Source: Devosia soli | GTDB taxonomy: Bacteria; Pseudomonadota; Alphaproteobacteria; Rhizobiales; Devosiaceae | Assembly: GCF_000970455.1 (NCBI RefSeq) | Contig: NZ_LAJG01000021.1 | Location: 62,001-126,000 of the forward strand | Direction: 5' to 3' | DNA length: 64,000 bases | Shown: one piece after another, positions 63,117-64,000 of the stretch | How positions within the stretch are numbered: the first letter of the stretch is position 1 | How the letters are laid out: each line of letters begins with the position of its first letter | Program-made: the position numbers and the translations under genes | The notes under the pieces: model-generated | What the model was told of the DNA's origin: nothing | The model's input: only the letters and a program-made list of their open reading frames with translations | The model's database searches: none

Positions 63117-64000
63117 TCAGGCGAAGGACAATTCGAGGCTCGTCGGCCGGCGGATCTCTACCCTCGCGTCCCATTTGAAATTCGAGGATGGAATTTCGAG
63201 CGCCAACACGTCTGGCACGTCCGCCGAGTTGGAGAGTTGAACTTCCGCGCCCTTGTCCCAAAGGGCGCGGACAGTGCAATCGATCACCGAGTGACGGTCG
63301 TTGAACACGAGCTTGCCGGCCTTGAGCACGCGGCGTCTCTCGATCTGGCGTGTGGTAGCCGCGGTCGTGCCGCGCCAGGGAATGGAAATATTCCGCCCGG
63401 AGCGCTTCGCCTCATAAAGCGCTTCGTCGGCCTTGAGCATCAGGCTGTCATAGTCGTCCTGGCCCGGATCGAAACTGGCTACCCCAAAACTTGCCGTCAC
63501 CGTCATCGGCGGCCGGCTATGGGGAAAGCGCAATTGCGCGATGGCATGGCGCAGCTTTTCGGCCACCGCCATGGCGGAAGCGGAATCGGCATCGGGCAGG
63601 ACGATGGCGAATTCCTCGCCTCCGATGCGCCCCAGGAGGTCGCTTTCGCGCAAGGCTACCTGGGCCGCTTCGCTCACAGCCTTGAGCACCACGTCCCCAG
63701 CGGCATGCCCATAGGTGTCGTTGACGGCCTTGAACTTGTCGACATCGAACGCCACGGCGCTGAGCTGGCTGCGGTGGCGGCGCGCCAGGGCGATGAATTT
63801 CTGCGCGTCTTCCTTGAAGGCGCGCCGGGTGCTGAGGCCTGTCAGACCATCGGTCGTCGCCAGACGCCGCAATTCGAGTTCGCTCATGACGAAACGGGCA
63901 AGCTCATGGAGAATCTTGAGCTCGCGGTCGCTAAACTGGCGCGGCTGGCTGTCGACAGCACAGATGGTGCCGATATTGTGACCGTCATCTGTCGTCAGCG
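63117..64000 (-). CDS. GAF-GGDEF-PilZ diguanylate cyclase (5' end beyond window)
   Basis: Partial gene: the reading frame stays open to the window edge, so the N-terminus is missing. Visible in order: the end of a GAF domain (DGHNIGTICAVDSQPRQFSD, then a linker helix), a GGDEF domain starting at LATTDGLTGL with the active site GGEEF (63609-63623) and the inhibitory I-site RESD five residues before it, and a C-terminal segment RRVLKAGKLVFNDRHSVIDC that resembles a PilZ domain, with its D/N-x-S-x2-G motif degenerate (LWDKGA). It should make cyclic di-GMP in response to a GAF ligand. An internal ATG at 63887 is not taken as the start. Confidence 0.87.
   Translation of the reverse strand, partial: LTTDDGHNIGTICAVDSQPRQFSDRELKILHELARFVMSELELRRLATTDGLTGLSTRRAFKEDAQKFIALARRHRSQLSAVAFDVDKFKAVNDTYGHAAGDVVLKAVSEAAQVALRESDLLGRIGGEEFAIVLPDADSASAMAVAEKLRHAIAQLRFPHSRPPMTVTASFGVASFDPGQDDYDSLMLKADEALYEAKRSGRNISIPWRGTTAATTRQIERRRVLKAGKLVFNDRHSVIDCTVRALWDKGAEVQLSNSADVPDVLALEIPSSNFKWDARVEIRRPTSLELSFA

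Overview
The window is GC-rich alphaproteobacterial chromosome and almost all of it is core genome. The mix of genes points to Hyphomicrobiales and probably a Devosia-like organism; the genus is a guess. Supporting signs are the lptC-lptA-lptB-rpoN-hpf-ptsN cluster, a TIGR02300 protein, an Hsp20/DUF1150 pair, a DUF993 protein, an AccD without zinc-ribbon cysteines, dmeRF, a GAF-GGDEF-PilZ protein, GGAAC-type (sigma-EcfG-like) promoters and several families of rhizobial-style intergenic palindromes. I see no prophage, insertion sequence, CRISPR array or rRNA operon. Two tRNA genes are present: Leu-CAG and Ala-GGC.

Layout. 0-3.9 kb: a YdiJ-like FAD/Fe-S 2-hydroxyacid dehydrogenase and a PadR regulator with a palindromic operator. 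4.1-8.4 kb: a TetR regulator divergent from a three-gene operon (Gfo/Idh oxidoreductase, DUF993 aldolase-like protein, TIM-barrel isomerase/epimerase) that looks like an uncharacterised sugar or polyol catabolic pathway. 8.4-14 kb: DUF2147 protein, RNA m5U methyltransferase, SDR protein, GFA protein, tRNA-Leu, CsbD stress protein and lnt. 14.3-18.7 kb: tsaB-rimI-fur-plsC, two small genes and pncB. 18.9-20.2 kb: a dmeR-dmeF nickel/cobalt efflux operon. 20.4-24.1 kb: YcaQ/AlkX-like glycosylase, membrane alpha/beta hydrolase, tRNA-Ala and the TIGR02300 gene. 24.3-33.1 kb: cmk-rpsA, GNAT, sppA, ihfB, lapA-like gene, trpF-trpB-trpA and accD. 33.2-45.2 kb: a chemoreceptor, a MurU-like nucleotidyltransferase, addB-addA, trxA and a GH3 glycosidase. 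45.4-51.2 kb: folC, pheT, pheS, rplT and rpmI, all on the minus strand. 51.4-54.7 kb: small secreted protein, GT2 glycosyltransferase, Hsp20-DUF1150, ptsN and hpf. 55-59 kb: rpoN, lptB-lptA-lptC and rnd. 59.3-64 kb: metK, trmB, an HxlR regulator, a small secreted protein, a flavoprotein reductase and a truncated GAF-GGDEF-PilZ gene.

How the parts work together. Translation and RNA functions (rpsA, pheST, rplT-rpmI, tsaB, rimI, trmB, the m5U methyltransferase, rnd, hpf, two tRNAs), envelope biogenesis (lnt, lpt genes, plsC, accD, MurU-like enzyme, GH3) and recombination (addAB, ihfB) dominate. Several clusters that are contiguous in many relatives are split here: lnt, tsaB-rimI-fur and metK-trmB lie apart; aroA is not next to cmk; tsaE/amgK are not next to the MurU-like gene; folC is not next to accD. 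Intergenic palindromes sit at several of these junctions.

The best candidates for new biology are the TetR-controlled Gfo/Idh-DUF993-TIM-barrel operon, a structured metK leader, a metal-sensor operator that occupies the ribosome-binding region of dmeR, and two identically spaced stress-type promoters (csbD and the reductase at 62.4 kb). Motifs and coordinates were read from the sequence. Family names come from recognising those motifs. Functions beyond the family are inference; no database or folding program was used.
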